A stretch of DNA of 64,000 nt from Bacteroidota bacterium. GTDB lineage: Bacteria > Bacteroidota > Bacteroidia > Chitinophagales > JADIYW01. Both the position numbers and the translations under genes were made by a program. Shown here in pieces: positions 53,342 through 63,671 of the stretch (its first letter is position 1; every line of letters starts with the position of its first letter). The stretch lies in the NCBI GenBank assembly GCA_016705125.1, contig JADIYW010000003.1, positions 62,001-126,000 of the forward strand, given 5' to 3'. The notes under the pieces were generated by a model that searched no databases, was not told the origin of the DNA, and worked only from the letters and a program-made list of their open reading frames with translations.

Positions 53342-54349
53342 TTATATTTGCAATCTCGGCATTGGTGCCATTTTTAGGTCGGAAAACTGATTTTCTAAAT
53401 ATTTATAATAAGCTGCCATAGCAATCATTCCAGCATTGTCAGTACAATATTGCATTTGAGGAATATATGTTTTCCAACCCAATTTTGCGCCTTCAATATC
53501 TAATGCTGCTCTCAAACCTCCATTAGCGGACACTCCACCAGCAATTGCAATTTCATTAATTCCAGTTAATTGGCTGGCCTTTTTTAGTTTATTAATCAGT
53601 ATTGAAACTATTCTTGCTTGAATGGAAGCACATAAATCATTTAAATTTTCGTTTATAAAATTTGCATTTTTAACAGTTTCTTTTTGCAAAAAATATAAAA
53701 TACTTGTTTTTAATCCACTAAAACTAAAATTCAAATCAGCAATTTGTGGTTCGGTAAATGAAAACTTAAGTGGATTTCCTTCTTTTGCATATTTGTCCAC
53801 CAAAGGTCCACCTGGATATGGAATGCCCATCATTTTAGCGGCCTTATCGAACGCTTCACCTGCAGCATCATCTAATGTTTCACCAATAATTTCCATATCC
53901 AAATAATTTTTTACTAATACTATTTGTGTGTGGCCGCCACTTACAGTTAGACAAAGAAAAGGGAAATTTGGTTTTGGTTCATCAATAAAATGTGCTAAAA
54001 CATGCGCTTGCATGTGGTTTACTTCAATTATTGGAATATTCATTGCCTGTGCGAATGATTTGGCGAAACCTATTCCTACCAAAAGCGAGCCAAGCAATCC
54101 AGGACCTTTGGTTACAGCAATTGCATTAATATCCTTTTTAGTAATTTTGGCGTCATTCAATGCTTTTTCAATCACAGGAATAATATTGGCATGATGTGCC
54201 CTACTTGCTAATTCTGGCACCACACCTCCGTATAATTCATGTACTTTTTGACCAGCAGTTACATTAGAAATCACCTCACCATCCACTAATACAGCAGCAC
54301 TTGTGTCATCACAAGAAGATTCTATTGCTAATAAAACACATTTAGGCAT
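53342..54349 (-). CDS. tsaD: tRNA N6-threonylcarbamoyladenosine biosynthesis protein TsaD
   Basis: A 335-residue ASKHA-fold enzyme that transfers threonylcarbamoyl to A37 of ANN-decoding tRNAs with TsaB, TsaE and TsaC. It begins VLLAIESSCDDTSAAV, with AGQKVHELYGGVVPELASRAHH, and metal ligands His112 and His116 in NHMQAHVLAH. Later conserved blocks are LTVSGGHTQIV, DDAAGEAFDKAAKMMGIPYPGGP and AGGVSANGGLR. The length is standard. It is divergent from tamB across a 25-51 bp gap. Confidence 0.96.
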   Translation of the reverse strand: MPKCVLLAIESSCDDTSAAVLVDGEVISNVTAGQKVHELYGGVVPELASRAHHANIIPVIEKALNDAKITKKDINAIAVTKGPGLLGSLLVGIGFAKSFAQAMNIPIIEVNHMQAHVLAHFIDEPKPNFPFLCLTVSGGHTQIVLVKNYLDMEIIGETLDDAAGEAFDKAAKMMGIPYPGGPLVDKYAKEGNPLKFSFTEPQIADLNFSFSGLKTSILYFLQKETVKNANFINENLNDLCASIQARIVSILINKLKKASQLTGINEIAIAGGVSANGGLRAALDIEGAKLGWKTYIPQMQYCTDNAGMIAMAAYYKYLENQFSDLKMAPMPRLQI

Positions 54350-54368
54350 GGTTTTTAGATTTAATAGT

Positions 54369-54376
54369 TATTTTTG
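54369..54376 (+). promoter_or_regulatory. -7 promoter element for tamB
   Basis: TATTTTTG matches TAnnTTTG exactly in the short tsaD-tamB divergent gap. It implies +1 near 54384, downstream of the first in-frame TTG at 54374, and favours the TTG at 54401 as start. Confidence 0.4.
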
Positions 54377-54400
54377 CAGTTGGTAAATATACGAAGTATT

Positions 54401-57400
54401 TTGGGACGTTGGTTTAAAAGAATTTTAATATTTTTAATAGCACTATTTCTGTTTATTACAGCATTAATAGGTCTTTCTGCTTATCTTATCCAAACTCCAA
54501 AGGTTCAAAACTATGTAGTAGATAAAATAGCCACTTATTTGTCAAAAAAGGCAAATACAAAAATAGATATAGGAACTGTTGAGATAAAATTTTTTAGACG
54601 GCTGAGGTTGAATAAATTCTATGTGGAAGATCAAAAGGGCGACACACTCCTATTTGCTAATCATCTAGATGCACATATTTCATTATTCAGACCTTTAGAC
54701 AAAAAAATATACCTTAGCAAAATCGACTTCGATGGAGTAATATTTAAAGGTTTAAGGTATAAAGGTAGAAAAGAATATAATTTTAGTTTTTTAGAAAAAT
54801 TATTTGAAACTAAAAAAGTAAAAGACCCTAATGCACCGCCTTTTGATATAAAAGTAAATAAAGTTAATTTAAAAAACTTCAACCTTCTATTTGATGATTA
54901 TGAAGCCAATTTTAAAAGTTCATTATTGTTTGAAAAGTTGTTTTTGGATATTGAAAAGCTAGATTTTAAACAAAAATCGATTAAAATTAATAAAATTAAT
55001 TTTGATAATCCAGTTGGAAATATTGTATTGCTTGAAAAATCAACATTTAAAAAGGATACAATTAACCCATCAAAAGAATTCTTTCATATAAATACTGGCT
55101 GGGATTTAAAAGTCAAAGAATTTGACTTAAAAAATGGAAATATTCGTATTGAAGACAAAAATCTCTCAAATAAACCTAATAAACTTCCTTTTGATCCTAA
55201 AAAATTTGCCGTTTTAGATTTAAATCTACAATTCAAAAATGCCAATTACGATTCAACCATAAATTTAGACTTAAAGCGACTAAGCCTTTCAATTAATAAT
55301 AAATTAAATTTGAAAGAATTTAAGGGAAAATTAAATCTATCAGATAAAGGATTTAATGCCAATGATTTAGAACTATTATTTAATAATTCGGTCTTAAAAG
55401 CCAATTTATCGGCAGAATGTGAAAACTTAATGGATTTTAAAAATTTAGCCAATAATGTATATGTAAATGGAAAAATTAGCGAATGTAAATTAGTAAAAAA
55501 CGATTTCGTTTTATTTGTTCCAAAAGCAAAACCTTATTTGGTTGATGCCGATTTAAAAGGAGATATTAGAGGTACTTTTGGAAATATAAAAACAGAAAAT
55601 TTAAAAATTAAAGTAGGTTCAAACACTATTTTGGAAGGAAGTGGCAGTATCAAAGGTTTGCCAACTATTAATCAGACATTACTGGATTTAAAGGTAGATA
55701 GATTAAATACCACTTCAACAGAATTAAAGCAATTGCTTAGTTTTACAAAATTGCCAAAAGAAATAAATCAACTTGGAAGGATTAATTTTAAAGGCACTTT
55801 TTTTGGATTTGTCAATGATTTTGTAGCGGCAGGTACCTTGAATACTGATATTGGAAGTATTGTAACAGATTTAAAAATTGGGTTTGGAAAAGATCCAAAA
55901 AATGCCAAATATTCGGGTACAATACAAGCTATAGAGTTGAATTTGGGCAGGTTTTTGAAAACTAATTTAGTTGGAACCTTAACTGCAAATTTAAAATTAC
56001 AAGGAAGTGGATTTACTTTGGACAATGTGAATTCAAAGATATCTGGAACTATAGATCGGTTTGACTTAAATAACTACAGATTTAGAGATATAAAAGTAGA
56101 TGGAACATTAGATAAGAAATTATTTAATGGAAAATTGGCTATTGATGACGAATGTCTTTTTCTTGATTTCTTGGGAAAGGTTGATTTTAATGATGCCAAA
56201 AACCCGATTTACGACTTTAATGCCTCAATTTTAAATGCAGATCTTCAAGCTTTAAATCTAACCAAGGAAAAAATGATTATTTCTTTGGATGGATATTTTG
56301 ATGTTCATGGTCTTAAAGTAGAAGATTTAGTAGGCAATTTAAATCTTACCAACTTACAAATTCAAAATGAGAAGGGAACTTATCAAATACCTGCGATAAG
56401 GGCAAACCTTGCTAAAGATGGATTAATTAGGGATTATGAACTCTTTTCTGATGATTTTAATGGTCGAATAATTGGAGAATTCAATCCTCTAATAATGCCA
56501 ATGCAAGTGTATAAATTCATATCAGGATATTCCACCTATATCGATTTGAAACCACCCAAGGATACACTACGAACCATTCCTCAAAAATTTAATGCACATT
56601 TTAACCTAGCTTCTGACTTAGGTTTAATAAGATTATTTGTTCCCAAATTTGAGGCATTTAGTGGTTTATCCCTAGATGTTGATTTTGATAATGCGATTTC
56701 TAAATTGAATGTTATTGCAAATGCAGATTCCATTTATTATGGAAAAATTGGCTTAAAAGGCATAAATATTGTCGGTAAAACTGAAAATGACAATTTCCAT
56801 TTATTGACTAGCTTGGATAGTATTTCATCGGGCAAATTTAAATTCAATGAATTAGAGGCTGACTTTACGACAAATGAGTCTTTACTATTAGGTAAGTTAA
56901 AGGCAGGGCCAGATACTTCGCTCAATCAAATCAATTTGGAGGCGAGAATTGCGGCTATTCCAAAGGGTGTTAAGTTAGAAATACTACCATCCTACATAAG
57001 GGTAAATGGCAAAGATTGGGAATTTTTGCCCTATAATAGTCTTACAATAAAGGATTCAAGTATAATCTCAGAAAATCTTGCTTTGGTTCAGGGCGACCAA
57101 GCCATAAGAATTTCAAATGGAACAAATACATTAAATGATGCCAAAATTTCATTCGAAAATATTATCCTAAATGATATAGCAAATTTGGCGGGTGCTGGAA
57201 AAATTGTAAAAAGTGGAATACTTAATGGAAGTGCTGAGCTAAGAGATATTGTTACCAATTTAACTGTAAAAGGAAATTTAAAAATTGATAGTTTAAATGC
57301 AGCAGGGTTCGGTGTAGGCAGTATAGCCTTAAATGCTGATTATGATAATATAACTAAGAATGTACTGTTGAATGGAAAAATCATAGATAGAAATTATTTA

Positions 57401-59176
57401 ATCGACCTAAGTGGTAATTACGATATCGACACTACTATTTATGAACAAGCTAATATTGATTTAGATATTCAACGATTAGACCTGAATTTCCTAGAGCCTG
57501 CTTTAAAATATGAAATAAGCGAGATGAAGGCTTTTTGCAAAGCAAAAGCTAAGTTTACTGGTTCTTATTTAAAACCTATTTTAACAGGAAGAGCACAACT
57601 AATTGATACTGCTTGGGTAAGAATAAATTTCCTAGGCACCAAATTTGGTTTAATGAGCAATGCTGATATTATTTTGAGCGAAAATGAAATATATATTCCC
57701 GATGCATTTATAATGGACACCCTTGGAAATAAAGGAACAGGCGTTGGAAAATTAAAGCATGAATATTTTACAAAAGAATGGGCCTTGGACAATATGGTAA
57801 TAAAAACGCCAAAAATGCTTATGCTAAATACAACCTATAAAGACAACCAAGATTATTATGGAAAAGCATTTATGGATGGAACAGTGATTTTTAACGGCCC
57901 TACAAATAATATTGTAATAGATATTGATGGAAAAACATTGGCAAATACGGTTTTAAATCTTCCTATTTCAAATACGGGAGGCGATAAGACTTATGATTTT
58001 ATTGAATTTATTGACAAATCAGACACTTCAAAAACCATAAAAACGAATTATAAAACAAAATTAAATGGTGTAACCCTTAAATTTAAATTAGATGCCACAC
58101 CTGAAGCAGAAGTAAAACTTATTTTTAATGAAGCCACAAATGATTTCATTTCAGCGCGAGGTACAGGTAATTTGGATTTGGAAATCGATTCAAAGGGGGT
58201 TTTTGATATGCGCGGAGAATATGTTTTAAGTAGTGGTAATTACTTATTTAATTTCCAAAATGTAATCAATAAAAACTTTAAAATTAATCCAGGCAGTAAG
58301 ATTTCTTTTACAGGAGATCCACTCAAAGCTGATTTAAATATTGATGCATTATATACCATTCGAGCTTCTCTAGGAGATTTAGTTACGGACTCTACAAGCA
58401 ATTTAAAAAACATAAGAATACCAGTTGATTTGGTACTTCAAATGAGAGGGCCACTAGATAATTCTGAAGTTTCTTTTGACATAAGGCTACCCCAAGGACA
58501 AGGCACTCAAAATGAATCGGTTCAAAATTTATTAAATCAAATAAAAGGAGACCAAACGGAATTGAATAAGCAAGCATTTACCTTACTTATTTTACAAAAA
58601 TTTATACCTATCAATTCAGGCTTAATTGAATCGGCAAATGCATCTGATTTGAGTGGAACAGTTTATGAATTATTGTCTTCTCAGGTTTCCACCTTTCTAA
58701 CTGATGCAGTTTCTTCCTTAATTACGGATGTTGATATAAAGGTCAATTATACAACTAGCTCCGACAATACAACTAACAGTATTTCTGCTCGAGAATTAGC
58801 ACTTGCGTTATCTAAGAAATTTTTTAATGACCGATTGACGATAAACATTGGTGGTAATTTTGAATTTCAGGAAGCCAATACAACCACTAATACTTCAGCA
58901 AATACAGGCATTGCAGGAGATTTCGTTATACAATATGATATTACTCCAGATGGAAGAGTTAAAATAAAAGCCTATCATCGAACACAAGATTTTGATATTT
59001 TCAATGCCAGAAGGAGTAAAACTGGTATAAGTATCAGTTATGGAAAGGATTTTGACAATATTAGAGAATTATTTCAAAAAGAAAAAAATGATAAGCCTGC
59101 CAAAAAGCAAAAAGAAAATGTTATTTTGCAACCACCAGTTTTAATCAAACCTAATGATGACGATTTGATACAGTAA
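54401..59176 (+). CDS. tamB: Translocation and assembly module TamB (AsmA/DUF490 family)
   Basis: A protein of about 1,590 residues. One N-terminal inner-membrane anchor (RWFKRILIFLIALFLFITALIGLSA) is followed by a very long series of beta strands. It ends in the conserved TamB C-terminal domain with MRGPLDNSEVSFDIRLPQ, LLTLQKF-like LLILQKFIPI, LLSSQVSTFLTDAVS and YTTSSDNTTNS. TamB-like proteins bridge the envelope and carry phospholipids or assist outer-membrane protein assembly. No ATG exists near the 5' end. The frame is open from 54374 (TTG), and TTG 54401 is preferred because a promoter element overlaps 54374. A 5' homopolymer indel joining an upstream ATG at 54347 is another possibility. 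The gene is otherwise intact over 4.8 kb. Confidence 0.88.
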   Translation: MGRWFKRILIFLIALFLFITALIGLSAYLIQTPKVQNYVVDKIATYLSKKANTKIDIGTVEIKFFRRLRLNKFYVEDQKGDTLLFANHLDAHISLFRPLDKKIYLSKIDFDGVIFKGLRYKGRKEYNFSFLEKLFETKKVKDPNAPPFDIKVNKVNLKNFNLLFDDYEANFKSSLLFEKLFLDIEKLDFKQKSIKINKINFDNPVGNIVLLEKSTFKKDTINPSKEFFHINTGWDLKVKEFDLKNGNIRIEDKNLSNKPNKLPFDPKKFAVLDLNLQFKNANYDSTINLDLKRLSLSINNKLNLKEFKGKLNLSDKGFNANDLELLFNNSVLKANLSAECENLMDFKNLANNVYVNGKISECKLVKNDFVLFVPKAKPYLVDADLKGDIRGTFGNIKTENLKIKVGSNTILEGSGSIKGLPTINQTLLDLKVDRLNTTSTELKQLLSFTKLPKEINQLGRINFKGTFFGFVNDFVAAGTLNTDIGSIVTDLKIGFGKDPKNAKYSGTIQAIELNLGRFLKTNLVGTLTANLKLQGSGFTLDNVNSKISGTIDRFDLNNYRFRDIKVDGTLDKKLFNGKLAIDDECLFLDFLGKVDFNDAKNPIYDFNASILNADLQALNLTKEKMIISLDGYFDVHGLKVEDLVGNLNLTNLQIQNEKGTYQIPAIRANLAKDGLIRDYELFSDDFNGRIIGEFNPLIMPMQVYKFISGYSTYIDLKPPKDTLRTIPQKFNAHFNLASDLGLIRLFVPKFEAFSGLSLDVDFDNAISKLNVIANADSIYYGKIGLKGINIVGKTENDNFHLLTSLDSISSGKFKFNELEADFTTNESLLLGKLKAGPDTSLNQINLEARIAAIPKGVKLEILPSYIRVNGKDWEFLPYNSLTIKDSSIISENLALVQGDQAIRISNGTNTLNDAKISFENIILNDIANLAGAGKIVKSGILNGSAELRDIVTNLTVKGNLKIDSLNAAGFGVGSIALNADYDNITKNVLLNGKIIDRNYLIDLSGNYDIDTTIYEQANIDLDIQRLDLNFLEPALKYEISEMKAFCKAKAKFTGSYLKPILTGRAQLIDTAWVRINFLGTKFGLMSNADIILSENEIYIPDAFIMDTLGNKGTGVGKLKHEYFTKEWALDNMVIKTPKMLMLNTTYKDNQDYYGKAFMDGTVIFNGPTNNIVIDIDGKTLANTVLNLPISNTGGDKTYDFIEFIDKSDTSKTIKTNYKTKLNGVTLKFKLDATPEAEVKLIFNEATNDFISARGTGNLDLEIDSKGVFDMRGEYVLSSGNYLFNFQNVINKNFKINPGSKISFTGDPLKADLNIDALYTIRASLGDLVTDSTSNLKNIRIPVDLVLQMRGPLDNSEVSFDIRLPQGQGTQNESVQNLLNQIKGDQTELNKQAFTLLILQKFIPINSGLIESANASDLSGTVYELLSSQVSTFLTDAVSSLITDVDIKVNYTTSSDNTTNSISARELALALSKKFFNDRLTINIGGNFEFQEANTTTNTSANTGIAGDFVIQYDITPDGRVKIKAYHRTQDFDIFNARRSKTGISISYGKDFDNIRELFQKEKNDKPAKKQKENVILQPPVLIKPNDDDLIQ

Positions 59177-59180
59177 AGGA

Positions 59181-60419
59181 TTAGCTCTTTAAAATATCAT
59201 GTCCCATTTTGTCTCTTTTTGTTTCTAAATAACTTTGATTATAAATATTTGGAATGGTTTCAATTGGAATTGTTTCCACAATTTCTAACCCATAACCAAA
59301 TAATCCCGCCCGTTTTTTAGGATTATTTGAAATTAATTTCATCTTTTTAACGCCTTGATCTCTTAAAATTTGAGCGCCTACACCATAGTCTCTTTGGTCG
59401 GGTGTAAATCCTAATTCTAAATTTGCTTCAACAGTATCTCTGCCGTTTTCTTGTAGTTTGTATGCCTTTAATTTGTTTAGCAAACCAATTCCTCTTCCCT
59501 CTTGCATCATATACAAAATTACACCTCTGCCCTCTTGCTCAACCATTTTCATTGCATTGTGCAATTGGTCGCCGCAATCGCACCTTAGTGAACCTAATAT
59601 ATCGCCTGTAAGGCAAGAAGAGTGAACTCTAACTAAAACGGGTTCGTCTTCTGTCCATGTACCTTTTCTCAAAACCAAATGTTCTTCTCCCGTGGTAGTT
59701 TGGGTATAAGCAGTTAAAATAAAATCGCCATACTTTGTAGGCATACTTACTTCAACTTCTTTTTTAATCAGGGTTTCAGTATTTATTCTATATGCAACTA
59801 AATCTTTTATAGAAATAATTCTTAAATCAAATTTTTTGGAAATAGCTATTAATTCAGGTAATCGGGCCATAGAACCATCTTCATTCATTATTTCCACAAG
59901 CACACCTGCAGGTTCAAATCCAGCCAATCTTGATAAATCTATAGCTGCTTCGGTATGACCTGTTCTTCTTAAAACGCCCTCTCTTTTTGCTTTTAGCGGA
60001 AAAATATGTCCAGGTTTGCCAAATTCTTCTGGTCTTATATTTGGGTCTACTAATGCCTGAATGGTTTTTGCTCTATCCGAGGCTGAAATTCCGGTGGAGC
60101 AATTATGTCCTGTTAAATCAATTGAAACAGTAAATGGAGTGGCATGTACTGAAGTATTGTTTCCCACCATCAAATCCAATCCCAATTCAACACATCTATC
60201 CTCAATCAACGGAGCACAAATTAATCCTCGACCATGTGTAGCCATAAAATTAATAATCTCAGGTGTTACATTTCTTGCTGCAGTAATAAAGTCGCCTTCA
60301 TTTTCTCTATCCTCATCATCAACAACTATAATTAGCTGACCTAATTTAATTGCTTCAATCGCCGATTCGATAGTGTCCAATTGTATATCATTGGATGCGT
60401 TTAGTTGGTTCCCAGACAT
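59181..60419 (-). CDS. ribBA: Bifunctional DHBP synthase / GTP cyclohydrolase II RibBA
   Basis: A 412-residue riboflavin biosynthesis enzyme. The N-terminal RibB half has the acidic loop VVDDEDRENEGDF (Glu39, Glu41) and the RRTGHTEAAIDLSRLAG block (~151-167). The C-terminal RibA half has the zinc site SCLTGDILGSLRCDCG (Cys269, Cys280, Cys282), with GRGIGLLNKLKAYKLQ and NPKKRAGLFGYGL. Both halves look catalytically complete. The 5' end overlaps the preceding GT2 gene by 32 bases. It converges on tamB with a four-base gap and no terminator. No FMN riboswitch is visible. Confidence 0.95.
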   Translation of the reverse strand: MSGNQLNASNDIQLDTIESAIEAIKLGQLIIVVDDEDRENEGDFITAARNVTPEIINFMATHGRGLICAPLIEDRCVELGLDLMVGNNTSVHATPFTVSIDLTGHNCSTGISASDRAKTIQALVDPNIRPEEFGKPGHIFPLKAKREGVLRRTGHTEAAIDLSRLAGFEPAGVLVEIMNEDGSMARLPELIAISKKFDLRIISIKDLVAYRINTETLIKKEVEVSMPTKYGDFILTAYTQTTTGEEHLVLRKGTWTEDEPVLVRVHSSCLTGDILGSLRCDCGDQLHNAMKMVEQEGRGVILYMMQEGRGIGLLNKLKAYKLQENGRDTVEANLELGFTPDQRDYGVGAQILRDQGVKKMKLISNNPKKRAGLFGYGLEIVETIPIETIPNIYNQSYLETKRDKMGHDILKS

Positions 60420-61569
60420 TGCTTTTTATTCCTTTTAAATAATCAAAAAAACCAAAGAATAACCCTAAATTCATTATAAAAAAATAATTTAACCGCTTCA
60501 ATGGATTCAAGTGCAAATTTATACCTGAAAGTATTAAATCTACTATGGTAGGGCTTATAATTAATGTAATAATAAATAAGGCAATTTTTAAAAAATGAAA
60601 ATCAACCAATGATTCAAAGAAAATTAGCAGTAAAATGGAGAAAAACCAGATAGGACTTAGCCATCTTATTATTTTATGCGAAAAAAAACAAAACCAAAAT
60701 ATTGGACTAAATTTTCTAAATTTCTTAAATGCAAAGGCCAAATTTTGAAAATTGCCAGAAGATATACGCCTTTTACGCTTAAATTCATCCTTTAAATTGC
60801 CATTAAAATCTTCATAGCAAATGGCTTTCAAATCTAATTTAGCTTTTTTGTTTTGGCTAAATACTTGTAAAGCCAAATAAAAATCATCAACAATAAAATT
60901 TTCGGGTATGGGAACATAAAGCGATTTTCGCATCATAAATCCGCCACCAGTTGGCCCCATCATATTGCCCCACAAATCTCCTTCAGCTTTTTTAATAAAT
61001 GTTTCGAAATTGGAATACAATTCTTCTTCATTGTTACATTTTTCAAAAGTTGAAATAGGAGAAAATCTACAATCGACCAATCCAATTTCTGCATCTTCAA
61101 AATTTATAACCAATTCTTTAAAAACCGATTTATCTAAAAGTACATTTGCATCAGATAAAAAAAGTAAATCTTCAAAATCGTTATGATTACTTTTTACTTT
61201 ATCTACCAAGAAATTAATTATTTTTGGCTTTCCCATTCTCAAATTAAATTGATAGGTATGGATGTTTTCTATTACAGATTTATATTCACTTATAATAGAA
61301 AATGTTTCATCCGTACAGGCATCTAATCCAATGTAAACGAAAACTTTTTCTTTTGGGTAGTCCAAATTTAAAATAGATTCCATTTTTTTTGCAATAATGG
61401 ATTCTTCATTATGAGCGGCAGTTATTATGAAAATATTAGGTAGAAAATTTGTTTTGTTACTTTTTTGATCCCCTTTTTTAAACTTCGAAAACAGCCATAA
61501 CGAAAAAGGGTAAATACCATAAGAGAAAAAAAATGGAAAGAAAATTAAACATAACCACCAAACACCCAT
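60388..61569 (-). CDS. Membrane glycosyltransferase family 2 protein
   Basis: A 393-residue GT-A glycosyltransferase with an N-terminal transmembrane segment (VWWLCLIFFPFFFSYGIYPF) and three hydrophobic C-terminal segments. The catalytic domain has IFIITAAHNEESIIAKKMES, the nucleotide-binding YIGLDACTDET, LFLSDANVLLDK (DxD-like) and the acceptor-site FKRKRRISSGNFQNL. It resembles processive polysaccharide synthases and cell-surface GT2 enzymes. The donor is unknown. It overlaps ribBA by 32 bases and follows the LptF/G permease by 32 bases, all on one strand. Confidence 0.85.
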   Translation of the reverse strand: MGVWWLCLIFFPFFFSYGIYPFSLWLFSKFKKGDQKSNKTNFLPNIFIITAAHNEESIIAKKMESILNLDYPKEKVFVYIGLDACTDETFSIISEYKSVIENIHTYQFNLRMGKPKIINFLVDKVKSNHNDFEDLLFLSDANVLLDKSVFKELVINFEDAEIGLVDCRFSPISTFEKCNNEEELYSNFETFIKKAEGDLWGNMMGPTGGGFMMRKSLYVPIPENFIVDDFYLALQVFSQNKKAKLDLKAICYEDFNGNLKDEFKRKRRISSGNFQNLAFAFKKFRKFSPIFWFCFFSHKIIRWLSPIWFFSILLLIFFESLVDFHFLKIALFIITLIISPTIVDLILSGINLHLNPLKRLNYFFIMNLGLFFGFFDYLKGIKSNVWEPTKRIQ

Positions 61570-61601
61570 GATAAAATATAATAATTTATAAAGTGAATGT
61601 A

Positions 61602-63056
61602 TTAATTTTTTCTAAGCTTTTCACCAAAAATTCTTTTTTTTGTTCTTCTAATTAGATTATAATAGTATTCAGACCTAAATATTGTTGAATCAGTTTGGGC
61701 TTTATAAGTTAAGAAAATGCCAATTGGAAGTAAAACCATTGATGGTAACCACATACCCGAAAATGCAGTTAAAATGTTGTTTTCAGCTAACTTTATTCCA
61801 ATAATATTTAATACATGAAATAACAAATAAAATAAAACAGAAACTAAAATGGGCATTCCAAAGCCACCTTTACGAATAATAGCGCCCATTGGAGCGCCAA
61901 TAAATAACAATATCAAACAAGCAACGGAGAGCGTGAATTTTTTATATATTTCCATTCTGTGTTTTTTTATTAAAAAGTTTTTATTTTCAATGTCTTTATG
62001 CATTATATCTGCATAGTTAGAAACAGTTTGTGTATTAGATAAAGCTTGCTGTATAAGATGTAAATCCTTTTTGCGTCCAAAAATTTTATCATAACTCACC
62101 TTTGTAAGCGCCGTATCTAGTTTGTTAGACGCTTTATTTGAGGTTGAGTCTCCTTTTTTATAAATACTTAAATAGCTTTCATTAAATTGGGAAAGATTTT
62201 TTCTTTGATCTTCAATTTCAAGCATTATTGTATCTGACTCAGACAATAATTGCTTCACATTGTATAATTGGTAAGAATTTTGAAATAAATTTTGGTCACT
62301 TCTAGACATCTTAAATTGTGACAAATCGAATACTTTATGGTATTTTGAAAACTCTGAAACAAACTGCTCGAAGTATTTTTTACCATAATCGCTTCTTTTC
62401 TGTGTTTCTTGAATCTGTTTTCCATTGTATAAATCCAAGATTAAAAATTGCCCATTTCCACTCAAACCTATTTTGCCACTATCAGCCATAAGGACATTAT
62501 CTGCTCCATTTCCACTTGTATGGTCATATACCATTACACCAAAAATAGTTTGGTCATCTTCAGATTTTTTTTCTATTCTTATATTAAATCCATCAATTCC
62601 TCTATAAAAAACGCCTTCCTTAATATCTAATGCAGGTTTAGATTTTCGAATATCCCATAGTAAGGAATAAAACTTCAATAAAGTATTTGGCAAAATGGTA
62701 TTAGAATAATAAAAAGCACCTATGCTTAGAAAGAAACAAAAAAATATTAAACTACCGAAAATTCGCAAAAGAGGCATTCCGGTTGACTTAAAGGCTGTTA
62801 ATTCATTGTGTTCGCCCAAACTTCCCAGTACCATTGTTGATGACAAAAGAATGGCTAGAGGCAGCGCTAAAGGTATCATTGTTACCGAAAATAAACCCAT
62901 TAATTGGAGTATTAACTTAAATTCCAAACCCTTTCCAACTAATTCATCAATATACTTCCAAAGAAATTGGAGTAGAAAAATTAAATCCGCAACCAAAAGA
63001 GTTAGAATGAGCGGCCCCAAAAATGAGAAAAATAAAATCCTATCAACTTTTTTCAA
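61602..63056 (-). CDS. LptF/LptG family permease (YjgP/YjgQ)
   Basis: A 484-residue inner-membrane subunit of the lipopolysaccharide extraction ABC transporter LptB2FG. Three N-terminal transmembrane helices include PLALPLAILLSSTMVLGSLGEHNELTAFKSTGMPLLRI, the conserved coupling segment. A large periplasmic beta-jellyroll domain (~125-360) follows, then three C-terminal helices (LIFIGAPMGAIIRKGGFGMPILVSVLFY). F and G cannot be separated confidently. Bacteroidota members have a longer periplasmic insertion, as here. It is the first gene of a likely three-gene unit with GT2 and ribBA. Confidence 0.88.
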   Translation of the reverse strand: MKKVDRILFFSFLGPLILTLLVADLIFLLQFLWKYIDELVGKGLEFKLILQLMGLFSVTMIPLALPLAILLSSTMVLGSLGEHNELTAFKSTGMPLLRIFGSLIFFCFFLSIGAFYYSNTILPNTLLKFYSLLWDIRKSKPALDIKEGVFYRGIDGFNIRIEKKSEDDQTIFGVMVYDHTSGNGADNVLMADSGKIGLSGNGQFLILDLYNGKQIQETQKRSDYGKKYFEQFVSEFSKYHKVFDLSQFKMSRSDQNLFQNSYQLYNVKQLLSESDTIMLEIEDQRKNLSQFNESYLSIYKKGDSTSNKASNKLDTALTKVSYDKIFGRKKDLHLIQQALSNTQTVSNYADIMHKDIENKNFLIKKHRMEIYKKFTLSVACLILLFIGAPMGAIIRKGGFGMPILVSVLFYLLFHVLNIIGIKLAENNILTAFSGMWLPSMVLLPIGIFLTYKAQTDSTIFRSEYYYNLIRRTKKRIFGEKLRKN

Positions 63057-63088
63057 AATGCATAATAGGTTAAAAAAATAAGTAAAAA

Positions 63089-63475
63089 TTAAGCAGCACC
63101 TACTACCCTAGCCAAATCATTTAATTGACTATCCCATAAATCTTTAGAGCTTTTCAAATCATCTTTTTCAGCAAAATCTGTAATAAACAAAATTGTTTCA
63201 TTTGTAATTTCTGATTTTCTAATTTTAAACTCAAAAAAAGCCTTTTCATCTTCATCATCTAACCAACGAAGCCTAAAAGTATCCTCTTCTATATCTATTA
63301 ATATCTCTGCTTCTTGCATATCTCCATTCCATCCAAAAGTGTAAATATCTTCTGTTAAATCTACATAATCGGCAAACCAAAGTACTAATGCTGAGGGCGA
63401 GGTTAGGAATTCATATAAAATTCCTGGTGATGACCTAAAAGGCTTTTCAATTGTGTATTGTATTTTTTTAGACAT
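63089..63475 (-). CDS. START-like (SRPBCC/AHSA1-type) protein
   Basis: A 128-residue protein from ATG 63475 (MSKKIQYTIEKPFRSSPGILYEFLTSPSALVLWFADYV). An upstream in-frame start at 63508 would add an unrelated leader. The helix-grip fold is suggested by the N-terminal strand-helix, the FGWNGDMQEAEIL and FRLRWLDDEDEKAFFEFKI strands, and a long C-terminal helix with LWDSQLNDLARVVGA. Members bind hydrophobic ligands or act as Hsp90 cofactors; no specific role is known for this Bacteroidota subgroup. It ends 32 bases before the LptF/G permease gene on the same strand. Confidence 0.78.
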   Translation of the reverse strand: MSKKIQYTIEKPFRSSPGILYEFLTSPSALVLWFADYVDLTEDIYTFGWNGDMQEAEILIDIEEDTFRLRWLDDEDEKAFFEFKIRKSEITNETILFITDFAEKDDLKSSKDLWDSQLNDLARVVGAA

Positions 63476-63640
63476 AATATTATTGAGTAAGCCACAATTA
63501 TAAACCAAAAAATCAATTAAAAAAATTAATTCTCAAAAAAAATTCTCTTCAAATTAAGAAATGATTAATTAATAGCAATTTATACCCATAAAAGTGATTT
63601 AAGACAAATACTTTATAGTGTATTATATGTCTAAAATATA

Positions 63641-63648
63641 TACATTTG
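63641..63648 (+). promoter_or_regulatory. -7 promoter element for the primary sigma factor gene
   Basis: TACATTTG is an exact TAnnTTTG match, 23 bases before the ATG at 63672, which implies +1 near 63655. The 163 bp gap upstream is AT-rich without other structure. Confidence 0.5.
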
Positions 63649-63671
63649 CACACTCAAAAATAAATCAATTT

